DNA of 64,000 nt. It comes from an uncultured Collinsella sp. (GTDB taxonomy: Bacteria > Actinomycetota > Coriobacteriia > Coriobacteriales > Coriobacteriaceae). Where the stretch lies: the NCBI GenBank assembly GCA_958353395.1, contig CATWSG010000004.1:62001-126000 (forward strand). The letters run 5' to 3'. Positions within the stretch are counted from its first letter, which is position 1. Each line of letters starts with the position of its first letter. The notes under the pieces are model-generated. The model was not told the DNA's origin. It did not search any database and saw nothing but the letters and a program-made list of their open reading frames with translations. Below are positions 35,307 through 44,059 of this stretch, piece after piece. The translations under genes and the position numbers were made by a program.

Positions 35307-35341
35307 GAAAAAGCAGGCTGTGAGTAAAACCCACAGCCTGC
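35307..35341 (-). terminator. Intrinsic terminator after tsf
   Basis: A perfect 10-bp stem (35313-35322 with 35332-35341) is followed on the minus strand by TTTTT. It separates rpsB-tsf from pyrH. Confidence 0.85.
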
Positions 35342-35365
35342 TCATTACCAGCTACAAGAGCTTAT

Positions 35366-36235
35366 TTACTCGCCACGGACCAGACGGTCAAAGGCAACGA
35401 CGGTAATGGTGTCGCCGAGCTCCTTGGAGACCTGCTCAGCGTACTTCTTGATGGTGAGGGAGCTGTCCTTGATGAACTCCTGCTCGGTGAGCACGGACTG
35501 CTTGTAGAACTTCTCCAGACGGCCGACAGCCATCTTCTCCTGGATAGCCTCGGGCTTACCGGACTCGGCAGCCTGAGCCATGTAGATCTGCTTCTCGTGC
35601 TCGACGGTCTCGGCAGGAACCTGATCGCGGGTAGCGCAGATCGGGGCGACGGCGGCAACCTGAAGGGCAACGTCGTGAGCGAAGGTCTTGAAGGATTCAG
35701 CCTGAGCGGTCTCAGCCTTCTCGAAGGCGAACTCGACGAGGACGCCGATCTTACCACCCATGTGGATGTAAGAAGCGAGCGCGCCGTTCTCGGCCTTGCG
35801 GGCAGCGAAGCGGGAGATCTTCATGTTCTCACCCATGATGTGAATCATCTCGGTGAGCTCGGAGGAAACGGTCTCCTCGCCCATCGGCTTCTCGAGCAGA
35901 GCGTCGACGTCAGCAGGCTCGGTGGTAGCGACAACCTCAGCGACCTTGGAAGCAAAGCCGGTGAACTTGGCGTTAGAGCCAACGAAGTCGGTCTCGCAGG
36001 AGAGCTCGAGCAGAGCGCCGGTCTTGCCATCCTCGGAGACGAACGCGGCGACAGCGCCCTCGTTGGTCTCACGGCCAGCCTTCTTGGCAGCCTTGGCAAG
36101 GCCGTTCTTACGCAGAACGTCGACAGCGGCGTCCATGTCGCCGTCAGCCTCGACGAGAGCCTTCTTGCACTCCATCATCGGGGAGTCGGTCATCTCGCGG
36201 AGCTGCTTGACCATAGCGGCGGTAATCTGGGCCAT
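35366..36235 (-). CDS. tsf: Elongation factor Ts
   Basis: Nucleotide exchange factor for EF-Tu. The 289 residues include the N-terminal UBA-like segment VKQLREMTDSPMMECKKAL and the TDFVGSN contact segment of the core domain. AAAGGA is six bases before the ATG at 36235; the frame is open for five more codons without a better start. Co-transcribed with rpsB. Confidence 0.97.
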   Translation of the reverse strand: MAQITAAMVKQLREMTDSPMMECKKALVEADGDMDAAVDVLRKNGLAKAAKKAGRETNEGAVAAFVSEDGKTGALLELSCETDFVGSNAKFTGFASKVAEVVATTEPADVDALLEKPMGEETVSSELTEMIHIMGENMKISRFAARKAENGALASYIHMGGKIGVLVEFAFEKAETAQAESFKTFAHDVALQVAAVAPICATRDQVPAETVEHEKQIYMAQAAESGKPEAIQEKMAVGRLEKFYKQSVLTEQEFIKDSSLTIKKYAEQVSKELGDTITVVAFDRLVRGE

Positions 36236-36280
36236 TGTGGTTCCTTTCAAAGAGATGAAAAAGAATTAACTAAGACTGAT

Positions 36281-37009
36281 TTACTCGGCCTTGGGCTCAG
36301 CGGCCATCTCGGCCTCGGAGACCTGCTCCTTGCCGGAGCCAGCGAGGCAGGCGTCAGCCATGAGCTCGCACATAAGGGTGACAGCGGAGATAGCGTCATC
36401 GTTGCAGGGGATGCCGTACTCGACCTCGTCGGGATCGGAGTTGGTGTCGATCAGGGCGACGACGGGGATGTTCAGGCGCTGGGCCTCCTTGATGGCGTTC
36501 TCCTCGCGCTTGGTGTCGATGACGAAGAGAGCCTGGGGCAGACCCTTCATGTCGCGGGCGCCACCGAGGTTGGTCTGGAGCTTAGTGAGCTCCTTGCCGA
36601 GAACAGCCTGCTCCTTCTTGGGCAGAACAGCCATGCGGCCGTCCTCGACCATGGCCTCGAGCTCCTCCATGCGGTTGATGCGGGAGCGGATGGTGACGAA
36701 GTTGGTCAGCATACCGCCGAGCCAACGCTGGTTGATGTAAGGCATGTTGGCGCGCTCAGCAGCGTTCTTGACGGCCTCCTGAGCCTGCTTCTTGGTGCCG
36801 ACGAACAGCACGTTGCCACCCTTGGCAACGTTCTTGACGAAGGTGTAGGCCTGGTCGGCGTCGAGGATGGTCTGCTTGAGGTCGAGGATGTAGATGCCGT
36901 TGCGCTCACCGAAGATGAACGGCTTCATCTTGGGGTTCCAGCGACGGGTCTGGTGACCGAAGTGGCAGCCGGCCTCGAGCAGGGTGCGGATATTAATCTT
37001 GGTAGCCAT
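36281..37009 (-). CDS. rpsB: 30S ribosomal protein S2
   Basis: Late-assembling small subunit protein. The 242 residues begin ATKINIRTLLEAGCHFGHQT and contain RNGIYILDLKQT and RWLGGMLTNF, all canonical. GGAGG precedes the ATG at 37009. A strong promoter lies about 135 bases upstream, leaving a leader with room for autoregulation, although no known S2 leader motif was recognised. Confidence 0.97.
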   Translation of the reverse strand: MATKINIRTLLEAGCHFGHQTRRWNPKMKPFIFGERNGIYILDLKQTILDADQAYTFVKNVAKGGNVLFVGTKKQAQEAVKNAAERANMPYINQRWLGGMLTNFVTIRSRINRMEELEAMVEDGRMAVLPKKEQAVLGKELTKLQTNLGGARDMKGLPQALFVIDTKREENAIKEAQRLNIPVVALIDTNSDPDEVEYGIPCNDDAISAVTLMCELMADACLAGSGKEQVSEAEMAAEPKAE

Positions 37010-37150
37010 GTTAAACCTCCTGTGGTTTGCCTCCGCGCGGGGTCATCCTCCAAAACCAACCCGGACATGTGCTACCAAAGCCCGGGCACCACGGTATGAA
37101 GTAGCCGCGCGTGCGTGATAAAAACATGTTGCCGTGAAGCAACCCGATGA

Positions 37151-37179
37151 ATGATAGCAGGAATGCCTCTTCCTGCCAA
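37151..37179 (-). promoter_or_regulatory. Promoter of rpsB-tsf
   Basis: Minus-strand TTGGCA (37179-37174) and TATCAT (37156-37151) are spaced 17 bases, with TGC directly before the -10. This is the best -35/-10 combination with an extended -10 in this part of the window. Confidence 0.7.
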
Positions 37180-37228
37180 CCCGCAATCAAAACCACACAC
37201 CTGAGTGCGGCGCGGGACGTCCCAGCCA

Positions 37229-38149
37229 CTATTCGCCGCGGGGATGGGCTTGAGCCACGGCACGTTTGAGCCGATCGGGTGTGAGATGCGTGTAGATCTG
37301 CGTCGTGGACAGGCTCGCATGACCTAGCAGCTCTTGAACCGAGCGCAGGTCCGCACCGCCCTCGAGCAAGTCGGTCGCAAAGGTATGGCGCATCGCATGC
37401 GGGGCGATGTCAGCCGGAATGCCGGCGAGCGTCGCCAGCGTATGGAACCGCCGCCGGAGCATCGCGGCGCTCATGCGATTGCCGCGCGCCGATATAAGCA
37501 GCGGATGCGGCCCGGTAGCGAGGTCGCGGCGCTTTGCCCGAGCGAGCAACTCCGGCCTCCCCTCTTCAATATAGAGACGCGTCACATCGAGCGCACGACA
37601 ATACAGAGGAACGATGCGCTCCTTGCTTCCCTTGCCCCACAGGCGCAGCGTGCGCTCGGACCATGAGATGGATTCCACATTGAGCGCCGCAAGCTCTGAG
37701 ATGCGGGCACCCGAGGCATAGAGCAACTCAAGCATCGCCGCATCGCGCAGTCCCGCGGGCGTCGAGGTATCAGGCGTCTTGAGCAGCGCCTCAACCTGCT
37801 GGGTCGTAAGGACACCCGGCAGGTCACGCGGCAGCTTGGGCGATGCGATCGCCGAGACCGCATCGCCCTCGACAATCCCCTCGGCAGCCATCCAGCGATA
37901 GAGAGATCGAATAGCCGACAGGTGCGCCGCAAGCGTTCGGGGAGCCACCTGCTCACGCGAAAGCTCGGCAAGATAGCGACGAATGGTGCGCACGTCGGCA
38001 GCGAAAGCATCGATATCCTCGCGCTCGCACCAGGCAGCGAAGCGCTCCAGCCTCGAGCCATAGGCCGTCACCGTGTTGGGAGAAAGTCCCTCGACGCGTG
38101 CGATATAGGCGATAAACGAGTCGACGGTGTCGTACAGGTCAAAGGCTAT
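37229..38149 (-). CDS. xerC: Tyrosine recombinase XerC-like
   Basis: Site-specific recombinase for chromosome dimer resolution or related cutting. The catalytic set is present: Arg in SGARISELAAL, a Lys in GKGSKER, HAMRHTFATDLL, HASLSTTQIYTH with the active Tyr. The first canonical start is a GTG at 38071 (280 residues), but the open frame continues upstream as VDSFIAYIARVEGLSPNTV, the typical XerC core-binding N-terminus. The likely start is an ATA at 38149, nine bases after GGAGG and overlapping the trmFO stop (ATAG), giving 306 residues. Start uncertain. Confidence 0.88.
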   Translation of the reverse strand: MAFDLYDTVDSFIAYIARVEGLSPNTVTAYGSRLERFAAWCEREDIDAFAADVRTIRRYLAELSREQVAPRTLAAHLSAIRSLYRWMAAEGIVEGDAVSAIASPKLPRDLPGVLTTQQVEALLKTPDTSTPAGLRDAAMLELLYASGARISELAALNVESISWSERTLRLWGKGSKERIVPLYCRALDVTRLYIEEGRPELLARAKRRDLATGPHPLLISARGNRMSAAMLRRRFHTLATLAGIPADIAPHAMRHTFATDLLEGGADLRSVQELLGHASLSTTQIYTHLTPDRLKRAVAQAHPRGE

Positions 38150-39483
38150 GACTGGTCGCCTCCAAACAAGTCGGAACGCGTGGCCAAGTAGGCATCGAGG
38201 GCCTCGAGCGCACGGTCTGCATAGGCCTGGTAGCGGTCGCGCTTGCTGCGGCGCTTACCATCCTCGAGTGGCGGCACCAGGCCAAAGTTGACATGCATGG
38301 GCTGATAGCCCACGGTGGCAGGATCGGTCGCATAGCCCACGAGCGCACCCAGGGCGCCCACACGCGGCAACTCGACGCCCGCGGCACCGATAGCCTCGGC
38401 ATAAGTGTTAAGCGCCGCGAGCAGACCTGTCGCCACGGCTTCCATGTACCCCTCGGTGCCGGTGATCTGACCGGCCAGGCGCACACCGGTACCGGGCACG
38501 GCAAAGGTGCCATCGAGCACATGCGGGGCGTCGACAAAGGTATTGCGGTGCATGACACCGTAGCGGAAGAACTCAGCGTTCTCCAGGCCCGGCACCATAT
38601 GGAAGACGCGCTTCTGCTCGCCAAAGGTCAAGTTGGTCTGGAAGCCCACCAGGTTATAGGCGGTCTTCTCCTTGTTCTCGGCACGCAGCTGAATCGCCGC
38701 CCAGGGGCGACGTCCGGTACGCGGGTCGGTAAGGCCGACGGGCTTCATGGCGCCAAAGCGAATGGCGTCCTTGCCGGTGCGCGCAACTTCCTCGGCAGGC
38801 TGGCAGGCCTGGAACAGATCGCCGCCCTCAAAGTCTTTGAGCACCACGCGGTCGGCCGTGGTAAGCGCCTCGATAAAGGCCTCGTACTCCTCCTTATTGA
38901 GCGGAGCGTTGAGATAGTCGCCGCTCCCCTGCTCCTCGTAGCGCGACTGCGAGAACAACACGTCCATATCGAGCGTGGAGGCATCGACGATCGGCGCCGC
39001 CGCATCAAAGAATGCCAGGGCATCGCCACCGACGAGCTTCATAACCTCTTCGCTCAGCGCCGGTGAACACAGCGGGCCCGCGGCAATGACCACGTGACCC
39101 TCGGGAATCTGCGTGACCTCGCCGTGCACGACCTCAATATTGGGACGAGCGGCAACCTCGGCCTCGACAAGCTCGGAAAACTTGACGCGGTCGACCGCCA
39201 GGGCACCGCCGGCAGGAACAGCCGAGCGATGGGCGCAATCGAGCAGGACTGAACCCATGCGCTCAAGCTCAGCTTTCAGCAAACCAGCCGCGGAATCCGG
39301 ACGGGTCGACTTAAACGAATTGGAGCAGACGAGCTCTGCCAGGTGATCGGTATGGTGGGCCGGGGAGCTCACCTGGGGGCGCATCTCGCACAGCTTTACG
39401 GCAAACCCGCGATCTGCCAGCTGGATCGCGCACTCCGAACCCGCCAGACCGCCACCGATAACTGTCACCTGATCGAACTGCAT
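38146..39483 (-). CDS. trmFO: Folate/FAD-dependent tRNA m5U54 methyltransferase TrmFO
   Basis: Methylates U54 in the tRNA T-loop using methylenetetrahydrofolate and FAD. The 445 residues start with FDQVTVIGGGLAGSECA (FAD dinucleotide fold), then LVCSNSFKS with the conserved cysteine; the rest matches GidA-like TrmFO in length. I prefer the ATG at 39483, nine bases after AAAGG; a TTG two codons earlier is closer to the site. Placed between dprA and xerC, as in Firmicutes but without topA. Confidence 0.95.
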   Translation of the reverse strand: MQFDQVTVIGGGLAGSECAIQLADRGFAVKLCEMRPQVSSPAHHTDHLAELVCSNSFKSTRPDSAAGLLKAELERMGSVLLDCAHRSAVPAGGALAVDRVKFSELVEAEVAARPNIEVVHGEVTQIPEGHVVIAAGPLCSPALSEEVMKLVGGDALAFFDAAAPIVDASTLDMDVLFSQSRYEEQGSGDYLNAPLNKEEYEAFIEALTTADRVVLKDFEGGDLFQACQPAEEVARTGKDAIRFGAMKPVGLTDPRTGRRPWAAIQLRAENKEKTAYNLVGFQTNLTFGEQKRVFHMVPGLENAEFFRYGVMHRNTFVDAPHVLDGTFAVPGTGVRLAGQITGTEGYMEAVATGLLAALNTYAEAIGAAGVELPRVGALGALVGYATDPATVGYQPMHVNFGLVPPLEDGKRRSKRDRYQAYADRALEALDAYLATRSDLFGGDQS

Positions 39484-39497
39484 CTGCAAACACCTTT

Positions 39498-40430
39498 CTA
39501 ATTGACACGTTTCCCATTGTGACCGAAGGGTGTCTGGGCGTGAAGGGCAAACTTGGAGGGCGCATACCTTCCATCCATCATGCGCTCGATAAGACCCTCG
39601 AGTTCAAGCGAACCCAAGAGTTTGAGTACGCCGACAGCATCGAGCGAGACGAGCGCCGCGATGTCGTCGACCTTGAGCGGAGAGGCGATGAGCGCATGCA
39701 TCACGGTCTGCTGCGTTGGATCCAGGTCGGCAATGCCGGGAGCATCGGGGCGCGAGTAGCGCAGGGTTCCGTAGATGCGTGAGATAGCCATCTCGATAGA
39801 TTCCTCGTCGACGATGCAGCAGGCACCGTTCGCAATGAGGTAATTCGTGCCACGCGACTCGGGCGATAGGATCGACCCCGGCACGGCAAGAAGTTCGCGC
39901 CCCAAATCCATAGCAGCCTCGGCTGTAGAAAACGTCCCAGAAGGCATACCCGCCTCGGATACAAAGAGGGCTTGCGACAGGGCCGCGATCACGCGATTGC
40001 GACGCGGAAAGGCGAACTTGCGCGGACCCATGCCCCACGGTGAGATCGACACGACCGCACCACCCGTATCGATCGTGCGCGCGATGAGCCCCGCACTCGA
40101 GCGCGGATAGACCACGTCGGCGCCCGTACCCAACACCACGACATGCCTGCCTCCGGCGTTGACCGCGGCCCAACCTGACGCCTGGTCGCAGCCGACCGCG
40201 CCGCCCGAGACCACCGTCACCCCCGCCTCGACCGCAACTTTCGCGGCCAGCTCTGCCACGGCAAGGCCGTACGGCGAGGCCTTGCGAGCGCCGATAATGG
40301 AGAGCGCGGGCGTCGACAGTGCGGCGGGGTCACCACGCACATAAAGCGTCAGGGGAACATCAGAGAGCTCCAAAACGGTATCTGGATACAACGCATCACC
40401 GGGATGAAGCTCAAAAGTCTCCTCGGGCAT
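39498..40430 (-). CDS. dprA: DNA-processing protein DprA
   Basis: Loads RecA onto incoming single-stranded DNA during transformation. The 310 residues contain the Rossmann-like core: LSIIGARKASPYGLA, VVSGGAVGCDQASG, VLGTGADVVYP and FPRRNRVIAALS, with a C-terminal winged helix (about 240-300). GGAGG precedes the ATG at 40430, which overlaps the comM stop (TAATG). The N-terminal SAM domain found in many DprA proteins is absent. Confidence 0.95.
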   Translation of the reverse strand: MPEETFELHPGDALYPDTVLELSDVPLTLYVRGDPAALSTPALSIIGARKASPYGLAVAELAAKVAVEAGVTVVSGGAVGCDQASGWAAVNAGGRHVVVLGTGADVVYPRSSAGLIARTIDTGGAVVSISPWGMGPRKFAFPRRNRVIAALSQALFVSEAGMPSGTFSTAEAAMDLGRELLAVPGSILSPESRGTNYLIANGACCIVDEESIEMAISRIYGTLRYSRPDAPGIADLDPTQQTVMHALIASPLKVDDIAALVSLDAVGVLKLLGSLELEGLIERMMDGRYAPSKFALHAQTPFGHNGKRVN

Positions 40431-41953
40431 TACTGATCCCTCCGTCCCTGATACATGGCGGCCTCGAGCACATGATCTTGCGTCACCCGCTCGCTTTCGG
40501 CGACATCGGCGATCGTGCGCGCGATGCGCACCAGGCGCACGATGCCGCGCCCCGTGAGATGCGTGCGCTTCGACAATCCAAGCACGCATTTCTCGGCGGC
40601 CTCGTCGAGTGCAAAGGTCGACACGACACCGTCAATGGACCGTGACTCATCGTCCTCGGCCTCGGCATCTGCATCGTCCATATGGGTCTCGCGCCAGGCA
40701 CGAAAAGCCCTACCGCGAACAACGTAGTCGCGCAGCTCGGCCGACGACATGCCCTCGGCGCCCTCGATAATCACCTGCGGATCGGGGCGGGTCACGTCGA
40801 TCATCAGGTCAATGCGGTCGGCCAAGGGACCGCGCAGCTTGGACCGGTAGCGCTCGACCATCGATGCCGAACAGCGACACGGAACCTCGCGATCGCCCAA
40901 AAAGCCACAGGGGCAGGGATTACTCGCCGCAAGCAGCTGAAAGCGCGAGGGAAACGTAAAAGCGCCATCGACGCGCACGATCCTGACATAGCCGCGCTCG
41001 ATAGGCTGCCTGAGCGTCTGCAGCACACCGGTGGGAAACTCAGCAAGCTCGTCCAAAAAGAGCACGCCGCCATGGGCAAGGCTGATCTCGCCCGGATGCA
41101 CCGGGCGCCCTCCGCCAATAAGACCCGCTGTCGAAATGCTGTGATGGGGGCTTCGAAATGGTCGATGCCCCGCAAGCAGGCCATCGATGTTCTCACCCAA
41201 GACCGAATGGATACACAGCGCCTCCTGCTGATCCTCGACGGAGAGCTCGGGCAAGATACCCGTCATGCGGCGCGCAAGCATGGTCTTGCCCGATCCCGGA
41301 GACCCGATCATGAGCAGGCCCAACTCCCCTGCCGCCGCAAGCGCCATGCCGCGCTTGGCGACCTCCTGCCCCAACACATCGGCATAATCGAGCTCGGGCT
41401 CAAAGGTGGCCTCGACGCCCTCGGAATCCAGATAGTGCCGAGCCGCCTCGCCCATACCGCGGGCAAGCTGCGACAGATGGTCGATAAAACCGCAGTCGAC
41501 CCCCGCAAGCGGAACATGCTGGTCCGACCTACCGGCGATAAAAGACAGCCCCATATCGCGAGCCAGCAGCTGGAACGCCACCTCGCCCTTGACGGGAAGC
41601 ACCGTACCATCCAATCCGAGCTCGCCGGCAATGAGGCAGCGGTCGAGATTGTCACGGGGAATCTGACCGTCGGCCGCAAGCACCGCAATGGCTATCGGCA
41701 GGTCAAAACCGCTACCGGTCTTTCGGATATCGCCCGGCGCCAGATTGACCGTAATGCCCGAGCGCGGGATCTCGAATCCGGCGGAGCGCATCGCGCAGCG
41801 AATGCGCCCGCGCGACTCCATGACCTCCATACTCGGGATACCGAGCATCTGGATGCCCGGGATGCCGCCCGCAAGCGATACCTCGACTGTGACGGGAATC
41901 GCCTCGACACCGCGGATGCAGGCAGCGTGAACGGCAAAGGTTTCGAACGCCAT
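40430..41953 (-). CDS. comM: ComM/YifB-type AAA+ Mg-chelatase-like ATPase
   Basis: Helicase-like AAA+ protein promoting branch migration in transformation. The 507 residues have the N-terminal S5-like domain (ETFAVHAACIRGVEAIPVTV), Walker A IGSPGSGKTMLARR, Walker B VLFLDELAEF and the C-terminal Mg_chelatase_C domain. In the middle CSASMVERYRSKLRGPLADR contains a conserved arginine region. The ATG at 41953 overlaps the yraN stop by one base. Its neighbour dprA supports a competence role. Confidence 0.95.
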   Translation of the reverse strand: MAFETFAVHAACIRGVEAIPVTVEVSLAGGIPGIQMLGIPSMEVMESRGRIRCAMRSAGFEIPRSGITVNLAPGDIRKTGSGFDLPIAIAVLAADGQIPRDNLDRCLIAGELGLDGTVLPVKGEVAFQLLARDMGLSFIAGRSDQHVPLAGVDCGFIDHLSQLARGMGEAARHYLDSEGVEATFEPELDYADVLGQEVAKRGMALAAAGELGLLMIGSPGSGKTMLARRMTGILPELSVEDQQEALCIHSVLGENIDGLLAGHRPFRSPHHSISTAGLIGGGRPVHPGEISLAHGGVLFLDELAEFPTGVLQTLRQPIERGYVRIVRVDGAFTFPSRFQLLAASNPCPCGFLGDREVPCRCSASMVERYRSKLRGPLADRIDLMIDVTRPDPQVIIEGAEGMSSAELRDYVVRGRAFRAWRETHMDDADAEAEDDESRSIDGVVSTFALDEAAEKCVLGLSKRTHLTGRGIVRLVRIARTIADVAESERVTQDHVLEAAMYQGRRDQ

Positions 41954-42438
41954 CACGACACCTGCCAATCGAACGCGTTGTACTGGTGCTCAATCTCGGC
42001 GATATGCCCGCCGCGAATGGTGACGCCAACGGCATCGAAGCGGATCGCCTTGAGCGGATAATGCTCCATGAGATAGCAACTCGCGATGCGACGATAGCGC
42101 CGCTGCTTTTGGGCATTCACCGCTTCCTCGGGAAACACCCGCGTGTCGCAATCCAGCGCAACACGCCTGGTCTTGACCTCGGCCATCACCACCACATCGT
42201 CGAGCTCATCGAGCAGAACCAGGTCGGCCTCGCCCTCCGAGCATCGATAGCCTTGTTCCAGCAATGCATAGCCGCGCTCGTTAAAGTAATCGATTGCGAT
42301 AAGCTCGCCCAGCATGCCGAGCTCGCGAGGACTGAGTCCCTTGATAAACTCGGGCGTGATCGACCCGCAATCGAGCTCCCCCTCTTCCCAACGCTCCTTG
42401 AGCTGCTGCGTCTTACTCGGTTTGGCTGCGGCACACAT
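41953..42438 (-). CDS. yraN: YraN/UPF0102 nuclease-like protein
   Basis: Small protein with a restriction-endonuclease-like fold; function uncharacterised. Conserved parts are LGELIAIDYFNERGY, EADLVLLDELDDVVVMAEVKTRR (the E/D-x-K-type core) and YRRIASCYL. At 161 residues it is about 40 longer than usual, because of an N-terminal segment rich in Lys and Glu. AAGGAG is five bases before the ATG at 42438. Neighbouring rnhB and comM form the common order. Confidence 0.88.
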   Translation of the reverse strand: MCAAAKPSKTQQLKERWEEGELDCGSITPEFIKGLSPRELGMLGELIAIDYFNERGYALLEQGYRCSEGEADLVLLDELDDVVVMAEVKTRRVALDCDTRVFPEEAVNAQKQRRYRRIASCYLMEHYPLKAIRFDAVGVTIRGGHIAEIEHQYNAFDWQVS

Positions 42439-42541
42439 GGGGTCTCCTTTCCCACTCCCTGCATTGCCTCGATAATGAGGGCAGGTTTCATGCGGGTAAG
42501 TACCGGAAGCAAACCAAAAGCCAACCAAATTCCGACAAATG

Positions 42542-42579
42542 AGGGGCCGCGAGCAACAATAGCGTCGCACACGGCCCCT
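42542..42579 (-). terminator. Hairpin after rnhB, possible terminator
   Basis: AGGGGCCG and its complement form an 8-bp stem (42542-42549 with 42572-42579), with further pairing in the loop. The following CATTTGTC is poor in T, so termination is uncertain. Confidence 0.45.
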
Positions 42580-42626
42580 ACCAGCAGTTTTATGGAACCC
42601 TTCAGGTCCCAGTCTCCACAATTGGC

Positions 42627-43415
42627 CTAAAAAAGGCGCTCAGTCTGCAGAAAGTTTCCGCAAAAGCTCACACGGTGCAGCGGAGAAAGACCATGTTTGC
42701 GAATGGCCTCGATGTGTTCGGGGCTCGCATAGCCTTTCGATTCGGCCAAATGGTACTCGGGGTACTCGGCGTCGTACTCGACCATCATCTCGTCACGCGT
42801 GACCTTGGCCATGATGGATGCCGCGGCGATACAGGCGATTTTGGCATCGCCCTTCACCACGTCGCGCTCATTGGGAACGGCACCCAGGGGGTTACCGTCC
42901 ATAAGCACGCAATCGGGCTCAAGCCCCGTATCGGCCACCGCACCCGCGACAGCGGCGCGAATGGCGCGGGCCATGCCCATCTCATCGATATCCGCAGGAG
43001 CGATATGGCAAAAGCCGATAGCAGTCGCCACCTCGGCAATCTTCACCGAGAGCAGCTCGCGGCGCGCCGGCGTGAGCTTTTTGGAATCGTTGATACCCCA
43101 GACGCGCGGCTCCATAGGAAGACAGACGGCGCATACCGTCAAAGGACCGGCCACCGATCCGCGACCCACCTCGTCGACACCAACGACCACCCCATCGCCG
43201 CCAAGCTCATGCATAAGCTCGTACATGCCATTGACGCGCTCGCGCTCGGCAACCTCTTTGGAATGGCGTTTGAGGGCGCGTTCACAAGCCTTGATCACCT
43301 GCTGGCGCGGGTCCTCGCGATAATGCTCCACGAGGGCGGGAATCTCCTCAAACGTAGCGCTCGCCAACTCACCGGCAACCTGCGATGCCGAAACCGAGCT
43401 CGTCATGTTGGCCAT
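42627..43415 (-). CDS. rnhB: Ribonuclease HII
   Basis: Removes ribonucleotides from DNA and RNA-DNA hybrids. The 262 residues contain the catalytic VVGVDEVGRGSVAGPL, INDSKKL, and the C-terminal DAEYPEYHLAESKGYAS. An N-terminal extension of about 75 residues precedes the core, similar to Bacillus-type RnhB. AAGGAGG is seven bases before the ATG at 43415; an earlier ATG at 43433 overlaps that site. Lies between rplS and yraN. Confidence 0.96.
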   Translation of the reverse strand: MANMTSSVSASQVAGELASATFEEIPALVEHYREDPRQQVIKACERALKRHSKEVAERERVNGMYELMHELGGDGVVVGVDEVGRGSVAGPLTVCAVCLPMEPRVWGINDSKKLTPARRELLSVKIAEVATAIGFCHIAPADIDEMGMARAIRAAVAGAVADTGLEPDCVLMDGNPLGAVPNERDVVKGDAKIACIAAASIMAKVTRDEMMVEYDAEYPEYHLAESKGYASPEHIEAIRKHGLSPLHRVSFCGNFLQTERLF

Positions 43416-43445
43416 ACCAGGCCCTCCTTGCATGCAAATCAGATA

Positions 43446-43474
43446 AAAAGAAGGGCCACCCGAAGGTGACCCTT
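43446..43474 (-). terminator. Intrinsic terminator after rplS
   Basis: A 10-bp stem with one G-U pair (43451-43460 with 43465-43474), a four-base loop and TCTTTTTATC on the minus strand. It sits between rplS and rnhB. Confidence 0.85.
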
Positions 43475-43508
43475 GTGTCCAAACGAGTGGACAGACGCTG
43501 CGATCTTC

Positions 43509-43850
43509 TTAGCGCTTCTCGGGGATGCGAGCAGCCTTGCCCACCTTGTCGCGGAGGTAGTACAGCTTGGCGCGACGGACGCGACCATGACGAACGACCT
43601 CGAGCTTGGCGATCTTGGGGCTGTGAAGCGGGAAGGTACGCTCAACACCGACACCGAAGGACATCTTGCGGACGGTGAAGGTCTCGCGGGCACCGGCGCC
43701 GGCCATGCGGATGACGTCGCCCTGGAAGACCTGGATGCGCTCGCGGTCGCCTTCCTTAATGCGGTAGTGAACCTTGACGTTGTCGGCGACGCGAACCTGA
43801 GGAATGTCCTCGCGGATCTGCTGACGCTCGATTGCGCGGATGTAATCCAT
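43509..43850 (-). CDS. rplS: 50S ribosomal protein L19
   Basis: Large subunit protein at the 30S-50S interface. The 113 residues contain VRVADNVKVHYRIKEGDRER, the RMAGAGARETFTVRK segment and VRRAKLYYLRDKVGKAARI. AAGGA is seven bases before the ATG at 43850. Unlike in many genomes it is not in the rpsP-trmD operon, which lies about 9 kb away; it has its own promoter and terminator. Confidence 0.97.
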   Translation of the reverse strand: MDYIRAIERQQIREDIPQVRVADNVKVHYRIKEGDRERIQVFQGDVIRMAGAGARETFTVRKMSFGVGVERTFPLHSPKIAKLEVVRHGRVRRAKLYYLRDKVGKAARIPEKR

Positions 43851-43919
43851 GTGCAATTCCTTACTCTTCTAGAGGTGCCGTACCACCTTGGCCGGCACGT
43901 AGTTGAACAAACGTATTCG

Positions 43920-43947
43920 AGTATACACGCGCGGGTTTCTGCTGCAA
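43920..43947 (-). promoter_or_regulatory. Putative promoter of rplS
   Basis: Minus-strand TTGCAG (43947-43942) and TATACT (43925-43920) are spaced 16 bases, about 70 bases upstream of the rplS start. Confidence 0.6.
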
Positions 43948-43993
43948 GAACAATTTTTTACGCAGACAAAAAGACAAAACCCGCACATGATAA

Positions 43994-44021
43994 CCGCCCG
44001 CCTCACGAATGAGACGGGCGG
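43994..44021 (-). terminator. Hairpin terminator after ppdK
   Basis: A 12-bp stem with one G-U pair (43994-44005 with 44010-44021) and loop of four follows ppdK; the tract after it is TTATC, so termination may be weak. Confidence 0.65.
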
Positions 44022-44059
44022 CATGAAGGGGGCTACGCTAGGCGTCTACGCCCAAAACG

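Noticed and set aside
37011..37046. An 11-codon frame ending one base before rpsB
   Set aside because: Its only possible ribosome-binding site touches the ATG with no spacing, and the peptide is unremarkable. Probably chance, though coupling to rpsB cannot be excluded.
35597..37099. A 500-codon plus-strand frame across tsf and rpsB
   Set aside because: Shadow of two ribosome-related genes on the minus strand; no start signal or recognisable motif.
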